A stretch of DNA of 64,000 nucleotides, from contig NC_081407.1 in NCBI RefSeq assembly GCF_030272615.1, positions 442,025,213-442,089,212 of the forward strand. Direction: 5' to 3'. The position numbers and the translations under genes are program-made. Shown piece by piece: positions 23,251 to 35,401 of the stretch. How positions within the stretch are numbered: the first letter of the stretch is position 1; every line of letters begins with the position of its first letter. Source of the stretch: Cryptomeria japonica (lineage: Eukaryota; Streptophyta; Pinopsida; Cupressales; Cupressaceae). A model generated the notes under the pieces. The model ran no database searches and was not told where the DNA came from. It worked only from the letters and a program-made list of their open reading frames with translations.

Positions 23251-24429
23251 CTAGTTACCAGATGAAGATTTTGCACCGGATATAGGTACAGATCCATTAT
23301 ATGTCTTAGATTCATCCTTTCTCACCCACATCTTCTCATGCTTGTCTCTAATCTCTTCCACTTTCTCTTTACCCTTCTCAATTGATTTATTCTTATCTAC
23401 CGAAGCATTGTTCTTGCTTCTACAGTACTTTGCAATGTGACTAGTTTTGTTGCATGCCCTCCAAACAACATTATTCTTCACAGATCTGAAGTTCATCTGA
23501 TTTTGTCTCATCCTGCACTGATTAGACATATGTTTGAACATTCCACAAGCATAGCATATTTTGTTCTGAAATTTATTCATCACATCTCTACATACATTTG
23601 ACTTGTGTCCAAAATTATTACATATGAAACACTAACCGATAAAGGTAGAAACATTGTTGTTCATCACATTGTTATTGTTCATTATTCCATTATTCATCCT
23701 ACTTCTACACCGACTTGCCATATGACCAAATTTATTGCAAGTAAAATATCTACCATTAAATTTATGAGCATTAGGTTGTCTTACTGAAGGATTCTTGCTC
23801 TTCTTCTGATCAGGTTTAGCATTGCCTTGTCCAAATCTGGAGGATTCACCTTTCTCATATCCAAGACCTCGCATATCCTTTCCATATCTTTGACTTTCCA
23901 TCATCTCATCAAATCTTGCTAAACTGGCTTTGAATTTGTCTTTGTATTCATTGGCAGTAGTAAGTTCATCCCTCAAGGTAACAAACTGTCTTTCAAGTTC
24001 TTGACCATTATTTCTTGATTGTTTCAACTCAAGATTCAACTGATCATTCTCATAGGTAAGCTTGAAGCATTCATCAGCTCTTTCCTTCAATGATTGTGCT
24101 AGATTCTCCTCATTCTTCTTCTGGTCCTCAATCTCCTTGGTTAGTCTCACCACAATGGATTGCATCTCATTCTTCAAAGCAGCATTTTCTCTCTCAAGCT
24201 TGTCCACTTCATCATCTTCGTTCTGGTATTCCATGATCTGATCTTCTTTCTCCTTTAACTTGTCCATTAATTCCTTTCTCTTTTCTCTATGGATACTTGC
24301 TTGATCCTTAAGCTCACTAATGAATTCATTAGCTGCATTCATATTCTTCTTCAATGTACAGACCTCACTTCTAGCAGCATCAAGATCCTTAAGTGCCAAA
24401 TTGAGTTGTCTCTTAAAACCAGTATCCAT
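23251..24429 (-). pseudogene. Element 2 ORF1: gag-like coiled-coil and zinc-knuckle protein
   Basis: The ATG at 24,429 (MDTGFKRQLNLALKDLD) begins about 55 bp after the primer-binding site. The protein opens with a long heptad-rich coiled coil and then has four knuckles: an N-terminal one starting FTCNKFGHMASRC (first Cys lost), CFICNNFGHKSNVC, CYACGMFKHMSNQC (Gly to Lys before His) and ACNKTSHIAKYC (first Cys lost). One in-frame stop lies between the first and second knuckle (23,632). The C-terminal tail after the last knuckle (KGKEKVEEIRDKHEKMWVRKDE) is closely related to element 1 (KGKEKVEEVKQEFSKQWIRKGD). Confidence 0.8.
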
Positions 24430-24482
24430 TGAATCAATCTCCCAGATCTTCCTCAAGCGGTTAAGCTTCCTCTGAGGAACTA

Positions 24483-24495
24483 GGCTCTGATACCA
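24483..24495 (-). promoter_or_regulatory. Primer-binding site of element 2
   Basis: The minus strand reads TGGTATCAGAGCC, a perfect match to the initiator methionine tRNA 3' end complement, two bases inside the 5' LTR end. Confidence 0.88.
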
Positions 24496-24754
24496 ATTGT
24501 TGGAGTTAGGGATCACTGAGAGGGGGGTGAATCGGTGATATACTGGAAATTAAAACTGCAAACTTATTCTTTATCCACAGGTTAATAATTCATAACAAAT
24601 ATGAACATAAACATGCAATAATAAATTTGATATAAGTTCCAAACTTGGACTATGGGAATAGACAATAGAGTTCGAATCACTCCCCTTTGTGTTCTTTTCT
24701 TGCAAAAAAGTTGGTCACTAGGCTAAGGTCTGCCCTAGCAACCCTAAAAAACTT

Positions 24755-26648
24755 GTGATGGTAAACACCCACAAACAGGTTTGGAAAGAAAAGAATAATA
24801 ATAAGGAAGGTAACAAAGAAGAAGGAAGAAGCGGAAGTCCTGGTAATTTACTAGAACTATCAGAAGGAGATAGAAATGACCCTCCTAAGAATCCCCCTTT
24901 GAAGGAGGATAAAAAGTGTGTGAGCTTGAATTTCATCCTTAGAATGTTACCTGCAATAAGTTAGTTTCACAAAATACAATGGAAATGCATACAGGAAATC
25001 CAAAATTCACCAATGAAACTACATGAAATACATATTAAAATAAAATATTATTTTACCTTCATGACTTATGTCTCATTGTGTCCCAACTTCACTGTTCCCG
25101 GTTGTAGATGGTGTGCTCTCAGACAATGCATTGTTGGCTTCCAAGATGGCATATGAAGAATGGACTGATAACTTGTAGTTAACTAATAGTATGATATGCA
25201 AAGCTACATGATTATGCTAAGAAGATAATACTATATGATTATATTGCTAAAATGATATTTGCTATTTGCTTCAAAAACTCACGGATGAATAAGATTGGCT
25301 TGAAGACTATTTTTGAAGACTAACTTCCCCTCAACTGAAGCTCTTGATTTTATAGACTTTGAGAGGATTAGATGATGTGGCTTAGATCAACGGTCATGAT
25401 CAGATCTACACATTTGAATGGCTATGAGCAAAGGTGAAGGTTGAGAGAAAGGGGGAAGGAGAAGACAAGTGTCACTCATCTCACCTTGACTGGGTTGCTG
25501 GCTGAGGGAATCTAGGGATGGTTGGAGGAAATTTAGGCATGGTAGGATAAGTGGACTCAAGTCCTTCCTAAGATGTAGGGGTGTTGGAGAGAATATAGGA
25601 AATGGTTATGAAATGTGTGTACGTACACAATTTTCATTAAGTTTTGGAAGTTGAAGATAAATCATGAATTGATATTTAAGAAATATTAATTTCCTTAGCC
25701 ACATGATGGATGAGTTGGCAAAGGGAAGATGAAGTGGAGATGGAGGGTGAGTTGGAAAAGAGATTAAATAATTTTGAGAATTATTTAATATATTTGAGAC
25801 TATAGGATAGGAGAATAACTATTAAATATTAGATATTTAATTGCTTGGAGGAGATAATTATACATTATATATTTAATTAACTTGGTTAGAGGAATAATTA
25901 AATATTAGATATTTAATTAATTAGAGGAATAAGATAGATGAATAAATTAATAGAAAGACATGAAAATGAATTAAATTAATTAATCTTTTCGAATTAACTA
26001 TTTAATAGAAGAATAAATATTAAATAAATATAAAATATTTATTTAATTGCTCATAGCCAATTTTTAGGTGTATACAAAAAGAATGAAATTAGGGAGTTTG
26101 AGATCAAAACAGTCAATACTTTTGAGGCTCTATAGATTCAGGAGGAGGAGAATGCTATCAGTGAAGAGACACTTGAAGATGGTGAGATTGAGAATATCAC
26201 TGACTCTCATCATGAGGTCCCTCAAGTTTCTATAACAAAAAGAGATGAATAGTGCCTAGATGAATTTGAAGGACATGAAATTAAACTTGGAAGGAGTAAC
26301 AAGTTTGGATCACCTCAGGTTAATCTAAATGCGTTATTCCATAATATTGGAGTTGATACGTGCACATCACCCTAGAAAAGAGGAGAACTATGGACTAATA
26401 TGCAAGATGAGCCCAGAGAGGAGCAAGAAGAAGAAATAACAAGGAATGGAAAAAAGAAAAAAAAAAAAAAGGCAGGAGGCCTTAATGGGGTGAAAACTAG
26501 GACCAAGTCCAAGGCTGATTTTGGTGCATCAAAATCCTCGTCGGGACGTAAAACTATGAAATGGCATAGGGACCAGGAGAGCAAGCAAAACATAGCTGAT
26601 GGAAGGCAGCGAACTATAAAGGAATCCTGCCCCCAAGTTTCCAAATGA
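24755..26648 (+). pseudogene. LINE ORF1 (RNA-binding-like), split by a solo LTR
   Basis: The first part (24,755-24,916) encodes a Lys/Glu/Asn-rich segment ending PPLKEDKK. After the solo LTR the frame resumes exactly with KNEIREFEIKTVNTFEALQ (26,077 on) and runs to a TGA at 26,646-26,648, with two in-frame stops. The end is basic (NGKKKKKKKAGG, SGRKTMKWHRDQ), like the C-terminus of plant LINE ORF1 proteins, which bind RNA. No zinc knuckle is visible. The first methionine is uncertain: codon 24,755 is GTG and 24,758 is ATG. Confidence 0.6.
24917..26076 (-). mobile_element. Solo LTR in LINE ORF1
   Basis: 1,160 bp, minus orientation: starts TGTATACACCTAAAAATTGG and ends TTCAAGCTCACACA. Perfect 5-bp duplication AAAAG (24,912-24,916 and 26,077-26,081). 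A TATA-like CTATAAAATC (minus) lies near 25,352-25,361, and the U3 side is very AT-rich. The reading frame of LINE ORF1 continues across the insertion, which confirms both ends. It has the same layout as 50,767-51,906. Confidence 0.85.
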
Positions 26649-27467
26649 AGTTAATATCATGGAATATCAGAGGCCTAAATGGTCTCAATAAATAGGATAT
26701 ATTATGGAATCTCATTCCAGACCAAAAACCGGATATTATCTTTGTTCAGGAAACCAAAATGAGTAAGGAGAAAGTGGAGAATTTAAACTTCTTTAAAAAT
26801 GGAGGGGTATGTGGTAGCAGCTCGAATGGGGCATCTGGTGGGGTGGCGATATTTTGGAACAAGAAAACTATTTCAAAAGAAATGATTGATGAAGATGGTA
26901 ACATAATATCCATGAAATTTAAAAGCATATATGAAGGAAAGGTATGTGTGATTACCAATATCTATGCCCCTAATTCCAAATCTGCTAGAAGCAAATTTTG
27001 GGATAAAATCTAGCAAAAAAGAAGATCTTTTCGTAACAACAGTTGGGTTGTGATGGGAGACTTCAATACTCCTCTGCAAGGCACTGATAATTCCGGAGGA
27101 AGTCAAGCTCAACCGGATAGCAAATCTAACTTGAGGGACTTTATCAATGGCAATGCTCTTATTGATATGGATCTTAATGGAGCTTCCTACACTTGGTCTA
27201 ACCGCAGGGATGGTGAAGACCTCATTCAGGTAAGACTTGATAGATCCCTTGTTACTATTGATTGGATTCTTTTTCATAGATGCTCCCTGTCTATCATCAA
27301 TAGAATTGGTTTGGATCATTATCCCATTACTTTTGTTGCTGAGAAATTTAAGAATAATCAGAGTTTCCCTTTCTGGTTTGAGAAGATGTGGATTTCTCAC
27401 CCCTATCTTGAAAAAACTATTGCCAACTGGTGGAATATTGATGTGAATGGAACTGCCATGTATAAAT

Positions 27468-28647
27468 TGTTAGGCCCAATATGGAAAGCTAATGTACTGA
27501 GAGGGGAGGGGTGAATCGGTACTTCAAATCCTTTTATCAACAATATCTTCACTATTATGCATAAACCACAAACTATTGTAACATAACATAAAGCTAAAAC
27601 AAATAAATAACAATCATACATGATTCACTCCATAACACATATTTTTTGGTTACGCAGAAACTCTTGGTTATAGAGAAAAACCGTGGTCGGGATGGCACCC
27701 ACAACTTCACTACTACAATAATAAAGGTTGCTCGGTTAGAGCTACATGTTCAGCTATTTCTGATAGCTTACCTTGTTAGGAGTATCAAGATTATTAGATC
27801 TACCTTGCTAAAGGATTTTACAACACTTATTCTAACTGCTGCACCTGGTTAAAGGCTTTACAATTTATAGACTTTGTTAGAGTCTTTTACCCTGTTAAAG
27901 GTTTCTCTTACAACTTCAAAATATTACAATAAAATCTTTACAAATATCTACAACTTTACATCTGGAATGTTATAGCAGATTCTATGTGCTCAAATGAGAT
28001 TACCTTGCTTATAGCATACCTCGGTAACCCATAAAGTAACTCGGTAAACCATTATGTTTACTCTGTTCTTTGACTGTTCTCTGAAATCCTTCTCGGTGAC
28101 CTCTGTGTCTCTGTAACAGTCATAACACTCAGTGCTTTCTTATGTATCACACATGTCTTGCTTCATACACCTCTATATGTCTCTATCTGATCTCAATCCA
28201 TGTTGTATAAATAGATATCTTATGCCAGTGATCGGGTTCATTGCTTCGATCTTACAAACATGATTTATCGAATGAATAACTATACAAAATATTTCATTGG
28301 TTAGATGAGCTCAAAATCATACACAATCCTTAAGTGCAATTTCCAATTTGATAACGGTACTTTGTTCCTCGATCTTGTAACACATTTTCCCATGTGTGTC
28401 TAGATTCAATGAATCTGGTAACACGATTCACTCGATGTATATCAACTCAGTGTATCATTGTTTCTACTCAGTAGACATGGAATGTTACTCGATAGACAGC
28501 TCGGTGAATACTGGGCTCTATGACTTCTTTCTTCTATAACCGACTGCTCTGTGCATACCGACTGAATGTTTCTATAGTAGTAACTGACTAGAGTATATAG
28601 AATGACTTTGGATATAAAACTAATGGCAACTATAATAAGTAGTAACA
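27468..28647 (-). repeat. 3' LTR of element 3
   Basis: 1,180 bp. On the minus strand it starts TGTTACTACTTATTATAG and ends ...CCTCTCAGTACATTAGC...GGGCCTAACA. It is nearly the same as the 5' LTR. The inner side abuts a polypurine tract. Confidence 0.88.
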
Positions 28648-28664
28648 ATCTCCCCTTTTGACAT
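28648..28664 (-). promoter_or_regulatory. Polypurine tract of element 3
   Basis: The minus strand reads CAAAAGGGGAGAT immediately before TGTTAC, as in the other family members. A second G-rich phrase (GAAAAGGGGGAGTG) lies further inside, near 28,929-28,942. Confidence 0.8.
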
Positions 28665-29100
28665 TAGTTGAGATGTTTGACAAAACTACTTTCAAAGTCA
28701 TAACTCAAAAATCTATATACTTACAAAATTTTGACAAAACTAACAACATATACTTTTGTCAATGAAACAGCATATTCAGATATACTCCCCTTATCAATAT
28801 ACTATACAAAACACTGATTTTGCATGCTCGGTGATCAATATTCTATACTGGGTTCTATTTGGTGATCACTGCTTGGTATACTCCCCCTGTATACTACATT
28901 CCCCTATATAATTTGATACGATACTCACTCCCCCTTTTCGACAAACATCAAAACTTAGTTACCATTCGGTGGTGGCAACTAGTCAAAAATGGATTTGTAC
29001 TTCGTTCTGGCATCGGTGAGAGCGGCAAAGAGGGCATCCTTAATACTATCCATAAGTGAATTTTGAGTTGTAATGTCAGCTAACAGTGAAATTAGTCCAT

Positions 29101-32100
29101 CTAAGGTGCTTCCCTCTTGTTGAGTGGATAGGGAGGTAGCTTTGTTGATATGTTCCTAGAGGATGAAAGATGAGGAATGAATAATGTTTGAAGGGTCATT
29201 ATGTCCATCCTTATCTTGTGCTCTTCATTCCTGAGTTCCAATTGTTGAGCCATGAGCTTTTGTAACTTTGTATAAAAATTCTGAATGGAATTTGGCTTAG
29301 TGGTCAACTTATTTGAGAGATCGGTGATCTCTTTCTCAATCACTTCAGTTTTATTTTTAATATCTTTAATGAATAAAGAAAATGTATAGAGTTTCTGAAA
29401 TAAATAAAGAATGTGTTTGAGTTGAGGGGTCAACTCAGCAATAAATTTGACAAGTTTAACTTTGCCAATAGCAATAGCTTTATGTACCTCTTCAATCATT
29501 TTAGCAATGAGCTCCTTGTCCTTTAACTTGCTCAAATATTCAGATGCATCTACTCCAGATATCTCTATCTTGGTTAGGAGTTCATCCAATTGAATGTGGA
29601 TGGCGGCATCTTTTGTCACTGTTGCTTCAGGTAGCATATTTGTTAAGAGTGCTTTCACCTTCTGAAGTACTTTATTTTTCTTTTGAATAGCCATTTGCTT
29701 CTCCTATTTGGCTTTGGCTTTGCATAGTTCATCGAATTCAATGAGTGCTTGCCCTTTTAATTTGGATATATCAACATTGGGCAACACTATTGGTTTTGAC
29801 AAATCTAATTTGAAACTATGCTTTTTCATTTTCTTTTCTTTACCTTTCACTGGTTGAACTAAAACAATGGCTTGGGAGGCTTGTTGACCCTCAGTAGGTT
29901 GCTCGATAGAGGCAACACTTTGGTCAGTTTCTTTAGCCTCTATCATGTCCTTTGGTGTCTCTGAGCTTGGTGTCTTAGTTGTAACATTTTTAGTGCTAGA
30001 GGGAGCTTGAGAGGTCTGTTCTTGAGAAGTACCTTCTCCTGTTGTTGACTTGTGACCTTATGTGCCTTGTTCCGTATCTTGAGGGGCCTCGGTTGAAATA
30101 GGTTGATTGACCAGAGGATAGGGATGAACTTGTTCCAAAACTGATTCACTAGATACAAGTTGGGCATAAGCATTCCCTTATATCATTTCTTGTTCTGGTA
30201 CCTCAGTGTCCATGATATCCCCATCAACTTGTATAGTGTCAGCAGGATCTTTCTTGGTGATATTAGGATCTTGCTCAGTGACATCAACTATTTCAACTTC
30301 AGCTTGCTCACCAGCATTCTTGATTTGAAAGATTTCCTGCCATTTTTCTTTGGTCTCATTCTCTACATCCAAGTAAAGGCCATTCATCAATTTCAAGGCT
30401 CTTTGCTTGACTAGGAATTTTGTGTGGTAGTTTTTCAGATGTTCGGTGATCTCGTCTACTGACATGTCTGGGAAAAGATGTACCAGACTTCTTTCTCTCA
30501 TTTGTTTCTCTAAGTCCATGGCATACTTCCACCTATTGTCAATATGCAAATATAATTCATTTAGAAGAGATTTAGATACTTCAAATGGGACCAATCAAAA
30601 TTTCAATAGTGTGTAGATGATAGCTTCTTCTATTTGTCTCTTTTCATCATCAGATCTGGATTCATATTTTACATATTTGAATGATCCAAATCCACCATAT
30701 TGCTTTAGATTAGCACAAAAAATTTCAACACTATGTACATTTACCTTTGTACTCTTGACAATCTAAAATTTGTTTTTGTCTTCAGATTCAGTGTCACTAG
30801 ACTCTTTAGTCAAAATGAGTCTCCGAGTAGATTTCTTGTAAGTTTTTGTTACCTTGGGTGTGGCAACATTCTTTGTTTTCTTACTCGATGATGCTGTAGA
30901 TGCTCTTGTGTTAGGTCGCTTTGCTGGAGGAGTCAGTGATACTTTTGATGTATCATGTTTCTTTCTTTTCAAAAATTTCCCTTTAGGCAATTCGGTGCTC
31001 AGTCTTATAGCTGCCTCTTGGGCTTCAGATTTCTCTTCGGTGATGGCTAGGGTACCCTTGACAAGTGTGGAGGAAGAACCTTCTCCAAATTTCTCCGTTA
31101 ATACCTTGATCATTTTTGTTGCCTTCCTTGTACCCTTGGGCACTACAATGCTCATTTTTACTTTTTCCTTCACTTCTTCATATGCTCCATACCTCATCTT
31201 GGTAGCATGCCTTGGTAATGTAAGAAAAGCATCTATTTGTTGTTGTGTGATGTCAAAATCAATCTCATAACCCATAGGTGGCAAAGATTGAGTTCTCGGT
31301 TCCACAACATTAATATAGCAGTAATTAGTGTCCACTTCAAAACATATGTCATCCTTGTATCTCTCCACTAACTTGGGTGGAATTCTATATCTGTTATGCA
31401 TATTCTCTTGAAACTTGTTGAAATAATCATCCATAATATCATTAAAATTATCACCTAGCTTTTTGATGAAGTCATTGATTTGATGGGTGATTGGTCGGTG
31501 TAGTTCCCAAACAACTTTACCGACTAATTGAAAGAATTTCTCAAAATAGAAAAACATGCATACCAGAAGTGATCCAAATTTTAGTGTATTAGCCGAATTG
31601 TTCTTCTTTGGCTTCCTTATGGTATTGAGATTCTCAAATAGGTTTTTCAACAATACCTCACATAAATCAATTTTCATGCCTTTCTTCACAATTTTATATG
31701 CTAAGTCGATTGTTGCACAGGGTACACTATTTTCCCTTGCTGATTGGAAGAAACAATAACCTATTACTCTAATGGCAAACTTTAGCTCTGCATCTGTGAC
31801 ATTGTTCAATTTTAGTCCTCTGCAATCAGATTCTACTCCAAACTAATCAATTCCTTCTATGATATCATTTTCTGAGCTCGGGCATGATCATAAATAGGGT
31901 AGTCGGTGATCAAATGAATGATTTCCTTAGTGATCTTAAATGGTTGCTCTTCTAGCCACATGAATTCATCATGAACTCTGCTCAGAACAAACTTGACCCA
32001 TTGGGGTTTGAAGACACGGGGATAGGTTAGGGCTTCGGTCAATCCCTTGATTTTGATGTGTTCATATTTGCTATCCATTTTACCATTGGTACACAATTCA

Positions 32101-32312
32101 TCATATGTGTCTTTGATTTCAACATGACCTAGTTCCTCAACTCGACACTTAATGAAGAATCTCACATCCTTGACTAATAAAACTCTATCCGGAATGAGTG
32201 AAAATGTAGTTTTGTCATCTGGTTCAGATGCAATTTTGGGAGTTAAAGAGTATTTTAGTGAGGGCTTTTCAATATTCTCAACAACAACGGGCTTCTGGAT
32301 CTTAGGGGCCAT
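29101..32312 (-). pseudogene. Element 3 ORF2: conserved retroelement protein of unknown function
   Basis: ATG at 32,312 (MAPKIQKPVVVENIEK); about 3.2 kb, the same length as element 1 ORF2. One frameshift lies near 31,855; otherwise a single frame with stops at 30,763, about 30,597, 30,178, about 30,058 and 29,704. Conserved blocks: CRVEELGHVEIK, KGLTEALTYP, LSRVHDEFMWLEEQPFKITK, KFAIRVIGYCFFQS, FGSLLVCMFFYFEKFF and PRTQSLPPMGYEIDF, then a Lys/Ser/Thr-rich linker (TRASTASSSKKTKN). The second helical domain contains ELYLHIDNRWKYAMDLEKQ. The C-terminal part is Gln/Pro/Thr-rich and ends in a coiled coil (LKDKELIAKMIEEVHKA; LMAQQLELRNEEHKI). No enzyme motif is visible. Confidence 0.78.
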
Positions 32313-32901
32313 TGTAGATTTTAGATAAATATTAACAAAAGATCCTTAGGGTTTGAAGACTTTCAAAAGGCAGACACTTTCTACTTAGCAAAAAAAAATT
32401 TGATATGATCGGTAAACTATCTTGATAATGCATTGTGATTGATGTAAATACCTTTGAATTTTCTTCATAGGAGGTTTGATCGCCTTTAATTCACTTTGCT
32501 CTGCTTTCTTGAAAACTTGGTGAGTGAAAAAATGACCGCGCAATAGCTTTAAGTATTCATTGTACCTCATCAGGCTTCGTGCAGTTAGGTCAGAAAACAT
32601 TAAATGCACTCGGTACCACTACTTCTTTTTTTTTATGCTTTTACCAAGTAACTAGACTTCCTGCATTTACCAACTTGACAGGCTTCCAAAAGACTTTGAT
32701 AAAATTTCAATTTTTCTAATGCATCTTTAATTATGCAGATTTTGATTTAAGTACAAAATGAAATAGGAACTATTAAGATTTGACCTTTGAGAGAATGCAG
32801 TCCCTTCATAGCTTTCCCGATTAATTTGGAGTAGGTGCACCTATCTCGGTAGATAAGGTTCTTTCTTCATTTGACACAATTTCCTTCTTTTTCCAAATCA
32901 T

Positions 32902-34173
32902 CTATAATTTTTCTTTTATTTCTTCAGTATCTTTTCTAGGTTGATCTCTGCAATCTCCAGCTAAGTGTCCAACTTTGTGACAATGAAAACATATCATACC
33001 AGGATTTCTCCATGATCTTTGGTTGTTCATTCTAAACCTTATAAAGCAGTTGGCACTTATATGTCCATATCTTCCACAACATTCACACCATATCCTTGTA
33101 TTGTAATCCCATGGTACCGCAGAATACTGTCGGTAAGGATCTGTGTGAGTTCGATAGCCTCTAGTATTTGATCGATGTGTAGACCACATATAGTTTTTCT
33201 ATTTAAACCAACACTCCTTGGTACTATGTCCATATCTATTGCAATTTTTACAAAACCCTTTAAATTTTTCCTTCTTATAATTGCTAGTAGACTTTGTCCT
33301 ACATTGGTTAGATGTGTGACCATATTTGTTGCAATTGTGACAATAACCATTAGACCTGGTGACATTCGGTTGCTTACCTTTTCTGATTTGGCACATGTTA
33401 GCAGTGTGACCTTGTTTTCCACAGTAGTTGCAAATAGACTTCTTTCCTTTGATATTCTTCTCATTTCTAGCTTGCTTTGATGATTATCCTCTCTTAGTTG
33501 TATGAATTCCCTTCTCGATAGAGTCTTTTCCTTTGTAACTGAGTCTTGCTTCTTTGTTGGGTCTTCTTGTATTCAGTTGCTCATCCAACATCTTTGATGC
33601 TTCATAACTCTTTTTCAATGTTTCCTTGGATTTCTTTTCTGTTTCAAGTTCATTGGTCAACCTTGATACTTCAAGTTTCAATGCTTGATTCTCATCATCT
33701 TTCAGATTTGCTTCATGATGTGCATAGCCCAATTGATCTGACAGATTTTGTTGAATCCCAGTCAACCTTGTGATTTCATCATTCTTTTTAGATACTAATG
33801 CTTCAAGATGTTGTTTTTCTCTTTCTAGATCTCTTACTTTATCTTCAGTTGTCCTCAATGCATCAAGATTCTTAGTCATCTGTATGCTAAAATGTTCATG
33901 TCCTCTTTTCATTGCTTGTAGCTGATCAGTTAGTGCTTTGTTCTTCTCCTTTAGTTCTTCAATCATCTCTTCAGTCTCTTCAGATATACTGTTCTTAGAT
34001 TATGTTTCAATTTGTTCCACTAACTCTTGAGAGTCCTGCAAATCATCAGATAATCTCCTTCTAACTTTCAATGATTTTTGCATTTGTCTTTGCATGTCTG
34101 CGATCACTTGATTAGCATGATCCAACTCTTCTTGCAGATACACAATTTTTCGAGATTGTTTATAGCCTTCCAT
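32902..34173 (-). pseudogene. Element 3 ORF1: gag-like protein with five CCHC knuckles
   Basis: ATG at 34,173 (MEGYKQSRKIVYLQEELD). About 424 codons in one frame with three in-frame stops (about 34,000, 33,484 and 33,199). The N-terminal two thirds are coiled coil (KNKALTDQLQAMKRG, REKQHLEALVSKKNDEI). Five perfect CX2CX4HX4C knuckles follow: CNYCGKQGHTANMC, CHNCNKYGHTSNQC, CKNCNRYGHSTKEC, CECCGRYGHISANC and CFHCHKVGHLAGDC, separated by 10-40 residues. Conservation of all 20 metal ligands despite the stops suggests selection until recently. The likely role is RNA binding and particle assembly, by analogy with gag. Confidence 0.82.
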
Positions 34174-34221
34174 TGATAAGATCTTTCTCTTTAGGCTATT
34201 AAACCCTTTTCCAAGATTAGA

Positions 34222-34234
34222 GCTCTGATACCAA
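34222..34234 (-). promoter_or_regulatory. Primer-binding site of element 3
   Basis: The minus strand reads TGGTATCAGAGCT, matching the initiator methionine tRNA 3' end complement, just inside the 5' LTR end at 34,236. Confidence 0.85.
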
Positions 34235-34235
34235 T

Positions 34236-35401
34236 TGTTAGGCCCAATATGGAAAGCTAATATACTGAGAGGGGAGGGGTGAATTAGTACTTCAAATCCT
34301 TTTATCAACAATATCTTCACTGTTATGCATAAACCACAAATTGTTGTAACATAACATAAAGCTAAAACAAATAAATAACAATCATACATGATTCACTCCA
34401 TAACACATATATTTTGGTTACACAGAAACTCTTGGTTACAGAGAAAACCTGCGGTGGGGATGGCACCCACAACTTCACTACTGCAATAATAAAGGTTGCT
34501 CGGTTAGAGCTACATGTTCAGGTATTTCTGATAGCTCACCCTGTTAGGAGTATCAAGATCATTAGATCTAACTTGCTAAAGTATTTTACAACACTTATTC
34601 TAACTGCTGCACCTGGTTAAAGGCTTTACAATTTATAGACTTTGTTAGAGTCTTTTACCCTGTTAAAGGTTTCTCTTACAACTTCAAAATATTACAATAA
34701 AATCTTTACAAATATCTGCAACTTTACATCTGGAATGTTATAGCAGATTCTATGTGCTCAAAATGAGATTACCTTGCTTATAGCATACCTCGATAACCCA
34801 TAAAGTAACTCGGTAAACCCTTTTGTTTACTCTGTTCTTTGACTATTCTCTGAAATCCTTCTCGGTGACCTCTATGTCTCTGTAACAGTCATAACACTCA
34901 GTCCTTTCTTATGTATCACACATGTCTTGCTTCATACACCTCTATATGTCTCTATCTGATCTCAATCCATGTTGTATAAATAGATATCTTATGTCGGTGA
35001 TCAGGTTCATTGCTTCGATCTTACAAACATGATTTATCGAATGAATAACTATACAAAATATTTCATTGGTTAGATGACCTCAAAATCATACACAATCCTT
35101 AAGTGTAATTTCCAATGTGATAACGGTTCTTTGTTCCTCGATCTTGTAACACATTTTCCCATGTGTGTCTAGATTCAATGAATCTGGTAACACGATTCAC
35201 TCGGTGTATCATTGTTTATGCTCGATAGACATGGAATGTTACTCGGTAGACAACTCGGTGAATACTGGGCTCTAAGACTACTTTCTTCTATAACCAACTG
35301 CTCTGTGCATACTGACTGAATGTTTCTGTAGTAGTAACTGACTAGAGTATATAGAATGACTTTGGATATAAAACTAATGGTAACTATAATAAGTGGTAAC
35401 A
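34236..35401 (-). repeat. 5' LTR of element 3
   Basis: 1,166 bp, ends TGTTACC...CCTAACA. It is slightly shorter than the 3' LTR because of small indels, for example in the CTCGATGTATATCAACTC phrase that is present near 28,431 and missing near 35,200. The small number of differences points to a young insertion. Confidence 0.88.

Larger units (their letters stand above)
27468..35401 (-). mobile_element. Element 3: non-autonomous Copia-like LTR retrotransposon
   Basis: Complete minus-strand element, 7.9 kb. LTRs are 27,468-28,647 and 34,236-35,401 and are very similar. The ends are TGTTACC...CCTAACA, with a duplication TAAAT/TAAAG (one mismatch). It sits in LINE ORF2: removing it and one duplication restores continuous homology (MYK then VAKKLKN). 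The internal 5.6 kb encodes a five-knuckle gag-like ORF1 and a 3.2-kb ORF2 in the same order as elements 1 and 2. No pol domains are present. Confidence 0.9.

Noticed and set aside
27646-27852. Repeated short ORFs in 27,403-27,852 and 34,000-34,620
   Set aside because: Same region of the two LTRs of element 3; no coding signal.
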